Part shown: in pieces, positions 1-8,287 of the stretch
How positions within the stretch are numbered: position 1 is the stretch's first letter
How the letters are laid out: the number at the start of each line of letters is the position of its first letter
NCBI GenBank assembly: GCA_963787345.1
Contig: CAWBCW010000011.1
Location: 1-64,000, forward strand
DNA length: 64,000 nucleotides
Direction: 5' to 3'
Source of the DNA: Bacillus_BD sp963787345
GTDB lineage: Bacteria > Bacillota > Bacilli > Bacillales > Cytobacillaceae
Translations under genes and position numbers: made by a program
Notes under the pieces: model-generated
What the model saw: the letters and a program-made list of their open reading frames with translations, nothing else
Database searches by the model: none
What the model was told of the DNA's origin: nothing

Positions 1-650
1 TAACACAAGTATTACCGAGTCTACTCAATAATTTATTGTCGGTAGGTGGTGAAATACCATTACCTACTAAGATTGTTCTTGCGCTATCCAACTTCATGGT
101 CGGTTATTGGTATATTTGTGTTTTATTTGTTGTATTATTAATCGCGGCTTATATAGCAATTAAGAGAAATCCAAAAGGACAATATATGTTGGATTTAATT
201 AAGCTGAAAATACCTGTATTTGGGGGATTAGCACAAAAGCAAATCATTGCAAGAGTTTCTCGAACAATGGCTTCCCTATTCGCCAGTTCTGTTCCGGTTT
301 TACAAATCTTAAGAATGAGTGGCGAAGTATCGGGAAACAAAGTGTTTGAAAAAGTATTAGAGGAGTCACGAGAATCTTTACGAATGGGTGCAAGTTTGTC
401 TACGCCATTAGCTCAAAGCTGGGTCTTTCCAAACTTAGTTAGTCATATGGTGGCAATCGGAGAGGAAACAGGACAGTTAGACACGATGCTAGAAAAAATC
501 GCTGACTTTTATGAAGAAGAAGTCGAGCAATTGGCCTCAAGATTAAGCACTGTGTTGGAACCTTTAATGATTGCGATTTTAGGAGGAATTGTTGGTTTGA
601 TTGTATTAGCGGCAATGATGCCAATGTTCTCAATTTACGAAGGAATGTAA
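1..650 (+). CDS. pilC: Type IV pilus/type II secretion platform protein PilC, 5'-truncated
   Basis: The open frame runs in from the left edge; about 215 C-terminal residues are visible. The family (T2SS F/PilC/ComGB) forms the inner-membrane platform on which the pilus ATPases drive pilin assembly. Visible: a hydrophobic segment around fragment residues 33-53, a cytoplasmic helical domain with the family-typical GEETGQLDTML stretch, and a C-terminal hydrophobic helix ending MPMFSIYEGM. The stop is followed closely by a strong terminator and then by spoIIB, so no pilin, peptidase or pilMN gene lies 3' of it; the rest of any pilus operon must be upstream. ComGB is the alternative, but comG operons are not normally found beside spoIIB and maf. 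Confidence 0.85.
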   Translation, partial: TQVLPSLLNNLLSVGGEIPLPTKIVLALSNFMVGYWYICVLFVVLLIAAYIAIKRNPKGQYMLDLIKLKIPVFGGLAQKQIIARVSRTMASLFASSVPVLQILRMSGEVSGNKVFEKVLEESRESLRMGASLSTPLAQSWVFPNLVSHMVAIGEETGQLDTMLEKIADFYEEEVEQLASRLSTVLEPLMIAILGGIVGLIVLAAMMPMFSIYEGM

Positions 651-704
651 TAAAAGACATGATTACCCCCTTTAGTTTAAGCGAAATTTGACGAAAGCAT
701 TCTC

Positions 705-738
705 TAACAAGACGACAAAAGTCTTGTTATTTTTTTTT
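705..738 (+). terminator. Rho-independent terminator after pilC
   Basis: Stem TAACAAGAC/GTCTTGTTA with loop gacaaaa, followed by a run of T residues. It closes the pilC transcript. Confidence 0.85.
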
Positions 739-775
739 GCCGGTATGATAGGATGTTTCCAATGAGCTTTGCCGT

Positions 776-945
776 GTCATAACAGACAGTAAGACTTCTA
801 ATAGTTAAGGATAGGTTGGGAATCTATTGTCTGTAATGACCTGATTGGTTCAACTAACCATCAGTGGAGAAATGACATGACGAATTGTCGGAACGTCTAA
901 ACTAGTACGTTCTGTACGTCGATAAAATTCTACTGATGGAAGTTT
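776..945 (+). promoter_or_regulatory. Structured, probably transcribed leader of spoIIB
   Basis: The 320-bp gap between pilC and spoIIB holds ordered inverted repeats. GTCAT-A-ACAGACA (776-788) pairs with TGTCTGT-A-ATGAC (828-840), giving 12 bp around one A-A mismatch. GATTGGTT (843-850) pairs with AACCATC (856-862) with one bulge. CCATCAGT (858-865), which shares bases with that second hairpin, can instead pair with ACTGATGG (932-939), just upstream of the spoIIB ribosome binding site. Small hairpins GAC-GAATT-GTC and AACGT/ACGTT fill the interval. The overlap makes two structures mutually exclusive, as in attenuators and riboswitches. I do not recognise a known class. Confidence 0.4.
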
Positions 946-971
946 CACTTTATAGGGAGGACGCATCTAAT

Positions 972-2048
972 ATGGACAAGCCAAAAGAACGGAAAACGAT
1001 AACGATAAAAATAAACGGAAAAGAAAATCCGTTTGATGAAAAAAGTAAAGAGAAGATAAAGGGACAACAGAATAACTCCAATCAAGAAAAGGCTCCAACT
1101 CCCCACCCTATGGATCAAGAAGCGGCTGCTGCGAAGGAACAAAGTGATGATCGTGATAGCTTCGAGTGGGTTTTACCGAAAAGTACAGATCCTCCAGCTC
1201 TAGATGAAATCAAAAAAACTTCAGATTCTACTAAAAAGAAAGTCGTAAACCTGACACCTAAAACTACCGGTTTTACGATAAAGAAATTCCCTAACAAAAA
1301 ACTAAACCTATCAACTTTTTTCTCGATTTTTTTTGCTGTACTGCTCGGTACTTTCCTTGGGCTTATGTTACTTAAAATTGTACCGGAAGAAAAAGTGGTC
1401 GATCCAGACGTGCCAGCAGTGAATCAGGAAGTACCGAATCCCCCCGTTGAAGAAAAGAAGACAAATAGCGGGGGACTATCAGGTACTCGTCAACCTATTA
1501 GTGCAGCTGTTGTACAGGAAGGGATTTATTCTACTAAAGAGTCTGCTACCCAGATAAAAGAAGAACTAAACAAAGGAATACCAGCAGAAATTTTCACCTC
1601 TGATGGACAATTTGCCCTTATTGTTGGGATATCCAATACTGTCGAAGAAGCGAAGTCCATTGGGAATGAATTAAAGTCAAGTGGGATCGATACGTATTCC
1701 AAGCAATGGAGCATTGATGAAAAGAATCTTGCCAATTTGCACGATGAAGAGAAAAAGCTTGTCGAGATATCACCCCAGGTTTTTCAAAGCTTTCTTACAA
1801 GTGTTTCCTCTGTTAATGGCACCAATAAAATCCCGCAAGATCTAATGGACAGTGTAACAAAACAGAGTGCCAGTTTGGGTGAGATTGATAAAGGGAAATT
1901 GCAAAATCAACAGATCGTCGGCCTCCATGCCCAACTTGAAAAGGTTGCTGCCCAATTAAAAGATTATCAGAAAAATCCACAAAGCAGTACATTGACTAAG
2001 GCGCAGCAACATCTATTGACTTTTTTGGCAAACTACCAAAGTTTATAA
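972..2048 (+). CDS. spoIIB: Stage II sporulation protein B (SpoIIB), SPOR-type
   Basis: 358 aa. SpoIIB is a bitopic membrane protein that localises to the sporulation septum and helps recruit the SpoIIDMP engulfment machinery. Visible: a short basic N-terminus containing ITIKINGKENPF (compare KVTINGKE in B. subtilis SpoIIB), a long charged cytoplasmic segment, one transmembrane helix near residues 106-126 and an extracellular SPOR-like region near residues 170-240 (EGIYSTKESATQIKEEL, ALIVGISNTVEEAKSIG). I chose the ATG at 972 because AGGGAGG lies 9-10 nt upstream; the in-frame ATG at 936 has no ribosome binding site and falls in the leader hairpin. Position immediately before maf is as in B. 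subtilis. Confidence 0.85.
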   Translation: MDKPKERKTITIKINGKENPFDEKSKEKIKGQQNNSNQEKAPTPHPMDQEAAAAKEQSDDRDSFEWVLPKSTDPPALDEIKKTSDSTKKKVVNLTPKTTGFTIKKFPNKKLNLSTFFSIFFAVLLGTFLGLMLLKIVPEEKVVDPDVPAVNQEVPNPPVEEKKTNSGGLSGTRQPISAAVVQEGIYSTKESATQIKEELNKGIPAEIFTSDGQFALIVGISNTVEEAKSIGNELKSSGIDTYSKQWSIDEKNLANLHDEEKKLVEISPQVFQSFLTSVSSVNGTNKIPQDLMDSVTKQSASLGEIDKGKLQNQQIVGLHAQLEKVAAQLKDYQKNPQSSTLTKAQQHLLTFLANYQSL

Positions 2049-2252
2049 TAATATTAGGAAAAAGTTGTAATGAATTGAGATACGTATATTCTACGAAATG
2101 ATCATGCAAGAAGAGATGAACTGTAACTTTTTTTCAATGTTTATCTCTCTTTGTATGTTCTGAAAGATCATTATCCTCATATTGTTTATGGGTACTAGTC
2201 ATGGTAGGATGGACATGTATCTCCCTTACTAGAAAATAAAGGAAGTGAAAAC

Positions 2253-2819
2253 ATGCAAGACCTCATTTTAGCCTCGTCTTCTCCACGGCGAAAAGAACTT
2301 CTAGAAAATCTCCAAGTCCCATTTAAAACCGTTAGCAGTGATGTTGATGAGGATTACGATCCGAATTGGAAGCCAAATGACATCGTAATGGAATTAGCTT
2401 ATCGGAAAGCGCAGGCAGTCGCCGCAGATTATCCGTCTTCTTTTGTGATTGGTTCAGACACGATTGTCGTAAAAGAGGATGATATATTAGGTAAACCACA
2501 AAATCGTGAGGAAGCTTACTCCATGTTAAAAAGATTGGCTGGAAAAACGCATTCTGTTTATACAGGGGTAGCGATTATTACACCAACAGAGATACGAAAG
2601 TTTTACGAAAAAACAACTGTAGAGTTTTGGGAGTTGTCACATGAGGAAATTAATAAATATCTTGATACAGGAGAACCATTTGATAAAGCAGGAGCCTATG
2701 GGATTCAAGGCTTTGGAAGTCTCCTTGTGAAAAAAATATCAGGTGATTACTTTGCGGTTGTCGGTCTTCCTATAGCCCGGACGATGAGGGAACTGAAAAC
2801 CTCAGGATTTCAAATGTAA
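2253..2819 (+). CDS. maf: Maf nucleoside triphosphate pyrophosphatase
   Basis: 188 aa, the usual length. Maf proteins hydrolyse non-canonical nucleotides and dTTP/UTP to monophosphates and have been linked to septum inhibition in B. subtilis. The family signature SSSPRR is at residues 8-13, followed by conserved VIGSDTIV, GKPQNREEA and DKAGAYGIQGFG blocks. The start has GGAAGTG upstream. It is followed by radC after 46 nt, as in B. subtilis. Confidence 0.95.
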   Translation: MQDLILASSSPRRKELLENLQVPFKTVSSDVDEDYDPNWKPNDIVMELAYRKAQAVAADYPSSFVIGSDTIVVKEDDILGKPQNREEAYSMLKRLAGKTHSVYTGVAIITPTEIRKFYEKTTVEFWELSHEEINKYLDTGEPFDKAGAYGIQGFGSLLVKKISGDYFAVVGLPIARTMRELKTSGFQM

Positions 2820-2865
2820 TTTCTTCATACTCCCGCTCTACTTTTAGAAAAGGGAGGAAATCATT

Positions 2866-3555
2866 TTGTCAACTGAATCATTAATGATCCGTGATTTTCC
2901 AAAGAATGAAAGACCAAGAGAACGTTTTATGAAGCACGGGCCAGAAAGTCTATCGACTCACGAATTACTGGCCCTCTTGCTGCGCACAGGAACAAAAGAA
3001 GAATCGGTCCTTCAATTAGCCAATCGCCTGCTGACTCATTTTGAAGGATTGCGTTTATTAAAGGATGCCACCCTTGATGAAATGACTGCGATCAAAGGAA
3101 TTGGTTCAGCGAAAGCGATTCAAGTTCTAGCAGCCATTGAATTAGGCAGAAGAGTCTCGAATTTAAACTACGATGACCGCTATGTCATTCGCTCCCCGGA
3201 AGACGGTGCCAAATATGTCATGAATGACATGCGCTTCCTCACACAAGAACATTTTGTCACCCTTTATTTAAATACAAAAAATCAAGTCATGTGTAAGAAA
3301 ACTGTTTTTATCGGCAGCCTAAACGCCTCCATCGTTCACCCTCGCGAGGTCTACAAAGAAGCCCTACGACGCTCAGCAGCCTCAATCATCTGCATTCATA
3401 ACCATCCCTCCGGGGACCCCTCACCGAGCCGTGAAGACATAGAGGTGACCAAGCGCTTAAATGAATGTGGTAAAATCCTTGGCATCGATCTCCTTGATCA
3501 TCTGATCATCGGTGAAAATAAATTTGTCAGTCTCAAAGAAAAAGGGTGTTTCTAA
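2866..3555 (+). CDS. radC: RadC family JAMM/MPN domain protein
   Basis: 229 aa. An N-terminal helix-hairpin-helix-like region (ELLALLLRTGTKEESVLQLA, IKGIGSAKA) precedes a JAB1/MPN metalloprotease-fold domain. The metal motif HNHPSGD is at residues 178-184, followed by PSPSREDIEVTKRL. Despite the name, a DNA-repair role has not held up for the family; the function is unsettled. Start is TTG behind GGGAGG; the ATG five codons later lacks its own site. Codon use near the 3' end looks somewhat GC-richer than that of neighbouring genes. Confidence 0.93.
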   Translation: MSTESLMIRDFPKNERPRERFMKHGPESLSTHELLALLLRTGTKEESVLQLANRLLTHFEGLRLLKDATLDEMTAIKGIGSAKAIQVLAAIELGRRVSNLNYDDRYVIRSPEDGAKYVMNDMRFLTQEHFVTLYLNTKNQVMCKKTVFIGSLNASIVHPREVYKEALRRSAASIICIHNHPSGDPSPSREDIEVTKRLNECGKILGIDLLDHLIIGENKFVSLKEKGCF

Positions 3556-3710
3556 GACTATGATTTTGTCTTTTGTTACGATATAATATAATTTGTGATT
3601 TTTTGACGAATTAATAAGGCTTAAGTTACAATTTTATTGACATCTACGACATGCAATATACTTAATTATAGATACGATTGATAACGGTTTGGTGAGAATT
3701 ATTTTCGGCT

Positions 3711-3940
3711 TTAACTTCATCCAGCAAACGCCTTTGTACCGAAAGCTTGCGACAGGTACAGAAGTCTTCCACTTCTATAAGTGACGGATGAATGCCAAAG
3801 AGTTTTCTGATTCAGTAGGGGGTCAAATCCCGGCTGAATGAAGTCAGGCCTCCGGCGGATGCCACGGATTTTTTAATGGTATTTTATTGAGCAAGCGCAG
3901 GTATTATATCCAGGCGCAAATTCGGCGGAACGAATTTGAT
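3711..3940 (+). repeat. Three-hairpin leader repeat, copy 1 (upstream of mreB), full length
   Basis: 230 bp. Outer arms TTAACTTCATCCAGC (3711-3725) and GCTGAATGAAGT (3833-3844); inside them a TGTACC/GGTACA sub-hairpin and a CACTT/AAGTG hairpin. Then GCCTCCGGCGG, the hairpin-2 region and the terminal hairpin CAAATTCG/CGAATTTG ending at 3940, 59 nt before mreB. The rest of the 444-bp radC-mreB gap (3556-3710) is AT-rich with TTGACA at about 3637, a possible mreB promoter without a clear -10. Confidence 0.85.
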
Positions 3941-3999
3941 AGGCAGAAGCAGGGCGACTTTGTTTTTGCATTATGTTTTTTAGAAGGGGAGATACAATC

Positions 4000-5022
4000 A
4001 TGTTTGGATTTGGTACTCGAGATCTTGGAATTGATCTGGGAACGGCTAATACGTTAGTGTATGTGAAAGGAAAAGGGGTCGTCGTAAGAGAACCCTCTGT
4101 TGTAGCTTTACAAACCGATACGAAGAGCATTGTTGCGGTCGGAAATGATGCGAAAAATATGATAGGCCGTACGCCGGGGAATGTCGTTGCATTACGTCCG
4201 ATGAAAGATGGCGTAATTGCTGATTATGATACAACCGCAGTGATGATGAAGTATTATATTAAGGAAGCAACGAAATCAAAGAGTGTTTTTTCTGGTAAGC
4301 CTTATGTGATGGTCTGTGTTCCTTCAGGTATTACAGCCGTAGAAGAAAGAGCGGTTATTGACGCTGCTCGCCAAGCGGGTGCAAGAGATGCTTATCCGAT
4401 TGAAGAGCCGTTTGCAGCTGCGATTGGTGCAAACTTGCCTGTTTGGGAACCAACTGGAAGCATGGTCGTGGATATTGGCGGAGGGACAACGGAAGTAGCG
4501 ATTATTTCGCTCGGTGGAATCGTAACAAGCCAATCGATCCGCATTGCTGGCGATGAAATGGACGAATCGATCGTAAACTATATTCGTAAAAGATATAATT
4601 TAATGATTGGAGAACGTACTTCAGAAGCGATTAAAATGGAAGTCGGCTCGGCAGGAGACTCTGAAGGAATCGAAAATATGGAGATCCGTGGCCGTGACTT
4701 GTTAACAGGGTTGCCAAAAACGATCGAAATTACAGCTGCAGAGATTTCCAGTGCATTAAAAGATACGGTATTGTCTATTGTTGAAGGTGTAAAGGGTACA
4801 TTAGAAAGAACACCGCCAGAACTAGCAGCTGATATTATGGATCGTGGCATTGTTTTGACTGGTGGGGGAGCTTTGCTTCATAATTTGGACAAGGTCATTA
4901 GTGAAGAAACGAATATGCCTGTCTTAATCGCAGAAAATCCTCTTGACTGTGTAGCGATTGGAACCGGTAAAGCACTTGATCATATCCATTTATTTAAAAA
5001 TAAAGCGAAAGATGCTCGCTAA
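4000..5022 (+). CDS. mreB: Rod shape-determining protein MreB
   Basis: 340 aa bacterial actin homologue that polymerises on the inner membrane and orients the elongasome. Visible actin-fold motifs: phosphate 1 DLGTANT (residues 12-18), phosphate 2 VDIGGGTTE (157-165) and the adenosine motif TGGGALLHNL (about 287-296). The N-terminal MFGFGTRDLGIDLG is typical. ATG at 4000 has AAGGGGAG upstream; an in-frame ATG nine codons earlier has none. First gene of mreBCD, 22 nt before mreC. Confidence 0.97.
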   Translation: MFGFGTRDLGIDLGTANTLVYVKGKGVVVREPSVVALQTDTKSIVAVGNDAKNMIGRTPGNVVALRPMKDGVIADYDTTAVMMKYYIKEATKSKSVFSGKPYVMVCVPSGITAVEERAVIDAARQAGARDAYPIEEPFAAAIGANLPVWEPTGSMVVDIGGGTTEVAIISLGGIVTSQSIRIAGDEMDESIVNYIRKRYNLMIGERTSEAIKMEVGSAGDSEGIENMEIRGRDLLTGLPKTIEITAAEISSALKDTVLSIVEGVKGTLERTPPELAADIMDRGIVLTGGGALLHNLDKVISEETNMPVLIAENPLDCVAIGTGKALDHIHLFKNKAKDAR

Positions 5023-5044
5023 CATCAGATAGAGGTGTGTACGT

Positions 5045-5926
5045 ATGCCACAGTTCTTTTTGAACAAACGCCTGATTATTTTGCTTGTTAGCATTATCAT
5101 TCTCGTGGCATTAATTGGGTTTTCATTAAAACAACGTGAAGAGTTGACCTGGCCGGAACAGTTCGTCAAAGATACTGTCGGCTGGGCTCAAACCCTTGTG
5201 TCTAGACCGGCCCATTATATCGCCGGTTTTTTTGAAAATGTGAAAGACTTGCAAAATACTTATGAGGAAAATAAAGAGCTAAAATCGAAGTTAAATGAAC
5301 TCGCACAGTTAAAAGCAAATGTCCAAAGCTTGGAAGATGAAAATATAAAACTTCGAGACGTGTTAGATAAACAAGATTCCCTACGTGATTTTGAACCGGT
5401 TCAGGCAACGGTTATTGGACGTAATCCTGAGCGTTGGAATGAGCTTGTCATTATTAATAAAGGATCAACAAGCGGAATCGAAGCTAATATGTCTGTTATC
5501 ACTGCAACCGGATTGATTGGAAAGGTTAAAAATAGCCGCCAGTTGACATCAACGGTTCAATTGCTAAGTTCAAATGATTCGACAAATCGTGTGTCGGCTG
5601 AAATTGTTGGCGATGAAAAGGTTTACGGTCAGATCGAAGGGTTTGATCGAGAAAGTGAAAGGCTTCTCCTAAGGAAAATTCCCTATGAAGCTAAAGTTGA
5701 AGAAGGTCAAATTGTTCAGACATCTGGATTAGGAGGAATCTTTCCATCAGGCCTTATTATTGGTGCTGTTGAAGAAATAGTACCAGATGAATATGGGTTA
5801 ACTCAGACCGCTTATGTCAAACCAAGTGCTGATTTTTACGATATTGAGCATGTGATGGTCGTAAAAAGAACGGTGATTCAACCTGAATTAAGTGATATGA
5901 TGGGTGAAGAGGAGGAGGCAGAATAA
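5045..5926 (+). CDS. mreC: Rod shape-determining protein MreC
   Basis: 293 aa bitopic membrane protein. A short basic N-terminus, one transmembrane helix near residues 11-27, a coiled coil around residues 65-105 (DLQNTYEENKELKSKLNELA, then QSLEDENIKLRDVL), and the extracellular beta-barrel MreC domain. It bridges MreB/MreD to PBP2-class transpeptidases. Its TAA stop shares one base with the mreD start, implying translational coupling. An acidic C-terminal tail (EEEEAE) follows the domain. Confidence 0.95.
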   Translation: MPQFFLNKRLIILLVSIIILVALIGFSLKQREELTWPEQFVKDTVGWAQTLVSRPAHYIAGFFENVKDLQNTYEENKELKSKLNELAQLKANVQSLEDENIKLRDVLDKQDSLRDFEPVQATVIGRNPERWNELVIINKGSTSGIEANMSVITATGLIGKVKNSRQLTSTVQLLSSNDSTNRVSAEIVGDEKVYGQIEGFDRESERLLLRKIPYEAKVEEGQIVQTSGLGGIFPSGLIIGAVEEIVPDEYGLTQTAYVKPSADFYDIEHVMVVKRTVIQPELSDMMGEEEEAE

Positions 5927-6438
5927 TGAAGTTCTTTCTTCCTCTAATGATTAGCTTTAGTTTTCTATTTGAAAGTATTTTTGTCGAACTATTACCGAAA
6001 GCTTATTCAACGAGTGAGACCATTTTAGTGCCCCATTTTTTGATTGTTGTTATCATTTTTACAGCTATCTACGGGAATCGCAAGCAAGGTCTTATTTATG
6101 GATTTATTTTTGGATTATTATTTGATATCGTCTATACCGAAATCATTGGTATTCATCTGTTTCTTCTTCCTTTAGTCACATATATCATTGCTTCGATCAT
6201 GAAATTATTGCAAACGAATATCATTGTCGTATCTTTTGTAACATTACTCGGTGTTGCGTTATTTGAATTAGGAGTCTATGAAATGAATTTTCTTATTGGG
6301 ATCACAAATATGGCCTTTGTTGATTTTCTTAACATTCGCTTGCTCCCAACTTTAATTTTAAATAGTATTTTTATCGTTATTGCAGCCTACCCTTTAAAAA
6401 AGTTCATGGATTCTTATGCCTATGCGCTAAATGAATAG
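5926..6438 (+). CDS. mreD: Rod shape-determining protein MreD
   Basis: 170 aa, almost entirely hydrophobic, with about five membrane-spanning segments, matching the MreD family in size and composition. It overlaps mreC by one base and is the last gene of mreBCD. The 205-bp gap before minC is AT-rich; an isolated CTGAATGAAGT at 6551-6561 equals one arm of the leader repeat and may be a relic. Confidence 0.93.
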   Translation: MKFFLPLMISFSFLFESIFVELLPKAYSTSETILVPHFLIVVIIFTAIYGNRKQGLIYGFIFGLLFDIVYTEIIGIHLFLLPLVTYIIASIMKLLQTNIIVVSFVTLLGVALFELGVYEMNFLIGITNMAFVDFLNIRLLPTLILNSIFIVIAAYPLKKFMDSYAYALNE

Positions 6439-6643
6439 GGATTGTTATTTTACAAAACTTAATAATTTTATAAAAATCCCATCGAATAAAAGGAAATTCA
6501 CAGATTATTGTCGAAGTAATAAAAAGCGGTTTCTATTATGACGGTACATTCTGAATGAAGTCATATTTATTTATAAAATGAAAAGCGGTCTTTGCTATAC
6601 TTTCTTGTATGACAGTGCTCTAGTTGAGGTGAAATTCTAGATA

Positions 6644-7324
6644 ATGAAAAAACTCCAAAATGTAACGATCAAAGGAACAAAAGCAGGAATTGTTCTTCAT
6701 TTGAACGATACTTGTTCCTTTGAAGAGTTAAAGAAAGAGCTCCACATGAAATTGATGGAAAACTCTCGAGCGCAAGTAGACCATCAGCTAATCACTGTAA
6801 AGGTCCAATTGGATAATCGCTATTTAACAACCGAACAAATGGAAGAATTAAAAGAGATTATTCAAGAAAATAAACATCTAGTTGTCGATTCGTTCGATTC
6901 GAATGTGATCACAAAAGAGGAAGTTAAGCTTTTGCAAGAGGAACAAGAGATTGTTTCTGTTTCAAGAATTATCCGTTCTGGTCAAGTGTTAAAAGTACCG
7001 GGGGACTTACTGTTAATTGGTGATGTGAACCCAGGCGGAACCGTGATGGCGGGCGGAAATATCTTTATCTTGGGCACATTGAAGGGGATTGCCCATGCCG
7101 GTTGTAACGGCAATCAAGAAGCGGTCATCGCTGCCTCGATTATGAATCCATCACAGCTACGAATTAGTGAGCATATTAATCGAGCGCCTGATCAAGTAAA
7201 TGAGCAGGAACCGAAAGAAATGGAATGTGCGTATATCGATGAAAATAATCAAATCATGATTGATAGATTACAAGTTTTGATGCATATTCGTCCTAATTTA
7301 ACAAGATTGGAAAGGGGACTGTAG
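6644..7324 (+). CDS. minC: Septum site-determining protein MinC
   Basis: 226 aa. N-terminal FtsZ-inhibiting domain (starts MKKLQNVTIKGTKAGIVLHL) and a C-terminal right-handed beta-helix domain with glycine-rich turns (GDVNPGGTVMAGGNIFILG, residues about 127-145) that dimerises and binds MinD. TAG stop lies 1 nt before the minD start, so the two are co-translated. Ends in MHIRPNLTRLERGL, as in other Bacillus MinC. Confidence 0.95.
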   Translation: MKKLQNVTIKGTKAGIVLHLNDTCSFEELKKELHMKLMENSRAQVDHQLITVKVQLDNRYLTTEQMEELKEIIQENKHLVVDSFDSNVITKEEVKLLQEEQEIVSVSRIIRSGQVLKVPGDLLLIGDVNPGGTVMAGGNIFILGTLKGIAHAGCNGNQEAVIAASIMNPSQLRISEHINRAPDQVNEQEPKEMECAYIDENNQIMIDRLQVLMHIRPNLTRLERGL

Positions 7325-7325
7325 G

Positions 7326-8129
7326 ATGGGAGAAGCAATCGTAATAACATCAGGAAAAGGCGGAGTTGGAAAAACGACAACTTCAGCAAACATTGGTACG
7401 GCATTGGCCATTCAAGGTAAGCGTGTCTGTCTAGTAGATACAGATATCGGCTTACGTAACCTTGATGTTGTCATGGGGCTTGAAAATAGAATCATCTATG
7501 ATCTCGTTGATGTTGTCGAGGAGAGATGTAAAATCCACCAGGCACTTGTAAAGGATAAACGATTCGACGACCTCCTCTATCTTCTTCCAGCTGCCCAAAC
7601 GAGTGATAAATTGGCAGTCACACCAGAGCAGATGAAGAAATTAATTAATACGTTAAAAATAGACTATGATTATATTATTATTGATTGCCCAGCCGGTATT
7701 GAACAAGGGTATAAAAATGCAGTTGCTGGAGCGGATAAAGCGATTGTCGTCACAACTCCAGAAGTATCGGCAGTACGAGATGCTGACCGAATCATCGGTT
7801 TGCTTGAAAAAGAGGAGGGCGTAGAAGCCCCTAAGTTAGTAATTAATCGGATTCGCAGTCATATGATGAACAATGGGGAGATGCTTGATGTCGATGAAGT
7901 AACGGCCCACTTATCCATTGATTTAATTGGAATTGTTGCCGATGATGATGAGGTCATCAAGGCATCTAACAGCGGAGAGCCCATTGTTTTAAATCCAAAC
8001 AGCAAGGCGAGTATTGCTTACCGCAACATTGCTAGAAGAATACTAGGTGAATCGATTCCACTACAGCAATTGGAATCAACAAAAAGCGGAGTTTTTTCGA
8101 AAATTAAGCGATTCTTCGGTGGAAAATAA
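7326..8129 (+). CDS. minD: Septum site-determining ATPase MinD
   Basis: 267 aa ParA/MinD-family ATPase. Deviant Walker A GKGGVGKTT at residues 10-18, switch DTDIGLRNLD near 39-48, DCPAGIEQGY near 120-129, and the C-terminal amphipathic membrane-targeting helix (FSKIKRFFGGK). It recruits MinC to the membrane; in Bacillus it is positioned by DivIVA/MinJ. Followed by a terminator. Confidence 0.97.
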   Translation: MGEAIVITSGKGGVGKTTTSANIGTALAIQGKRVCLVDTDIGLRNLDVVMGLENRIIYDLVDVVEERCKIHQALVKDKRFDDLLYLLPAAQTSDKLAVTPEQMKKLINTLKIDYDYIIIDCPAGIEQGYKNAVAGADKAIVVTTPEVSAVRDADRIIGLLEKEEGVEAPKLVINRIRSHMMNNGEMLDVDEVTAHLSIDLIGIVADDDEVIKASNSGEPIVLNPNSKASIAYRNIARRILGESIPLQQLESTKSGVFSKIKRFFGGK

Positions 8130-8148
8130 TATAAAATCAATCAAAATA

Positions 8149-8192
8149 GTGCATGAGTGATTCTCGAATGAGAGCAGCTTGTGCATTTTTTT
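8149..8192 (+). terminator. Terminator after minD
   Basis: Interrupted stem TGCA-AG-TCTC / GAGA-CT-TGCA followed by seven T residues, 20 nt after minD. Confidence 0.6.
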
Positions 8193-8222
8193 GAATCCTC
8201 CAGCTCCCCTTATTTCCCCCAG

Positions 8223-8251
8223 TCATATTTTCCTTTTTGGTCTCATAAACT
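8223..8251 (+). promoter_or_regulatory. Sigma-E-type promoter of spoIVFA-spoIVFB
   Basis: TCATATT (8223-8229) matches the sigma-E -35 consensus KMATATT exactly; after 14 nt, CATAAACT (8244-8251) matches -10 CATACAHT in 7 of 8 positions. The spoIVF operon is known to be sigma-E-dependent in B. subtilis, and the site lies 37 nt before spoIVFA. Confidence 0.75.
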
Positions 8252-8287
8252 TGTACTACTAAATGTCGTATAAGGAATGGTGGGAAT

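Noticed and set aside
2049..2252. AGAGAT/ATCTCT inverted repeat between spoIIB and maf as a terminator.
   Set aside because: Only six pairs, a long loop and no T-run; not supported.
3845..3865. GCCTCCGGC in the leader repeat resembles part of the c-di-GMP-I riboswitch.
   Set aside because: The riboswitch also needs its conserved CACGCACAGGGCAAACC segment and paired helices; none is present in any copy, and the flanking hairpins differ.
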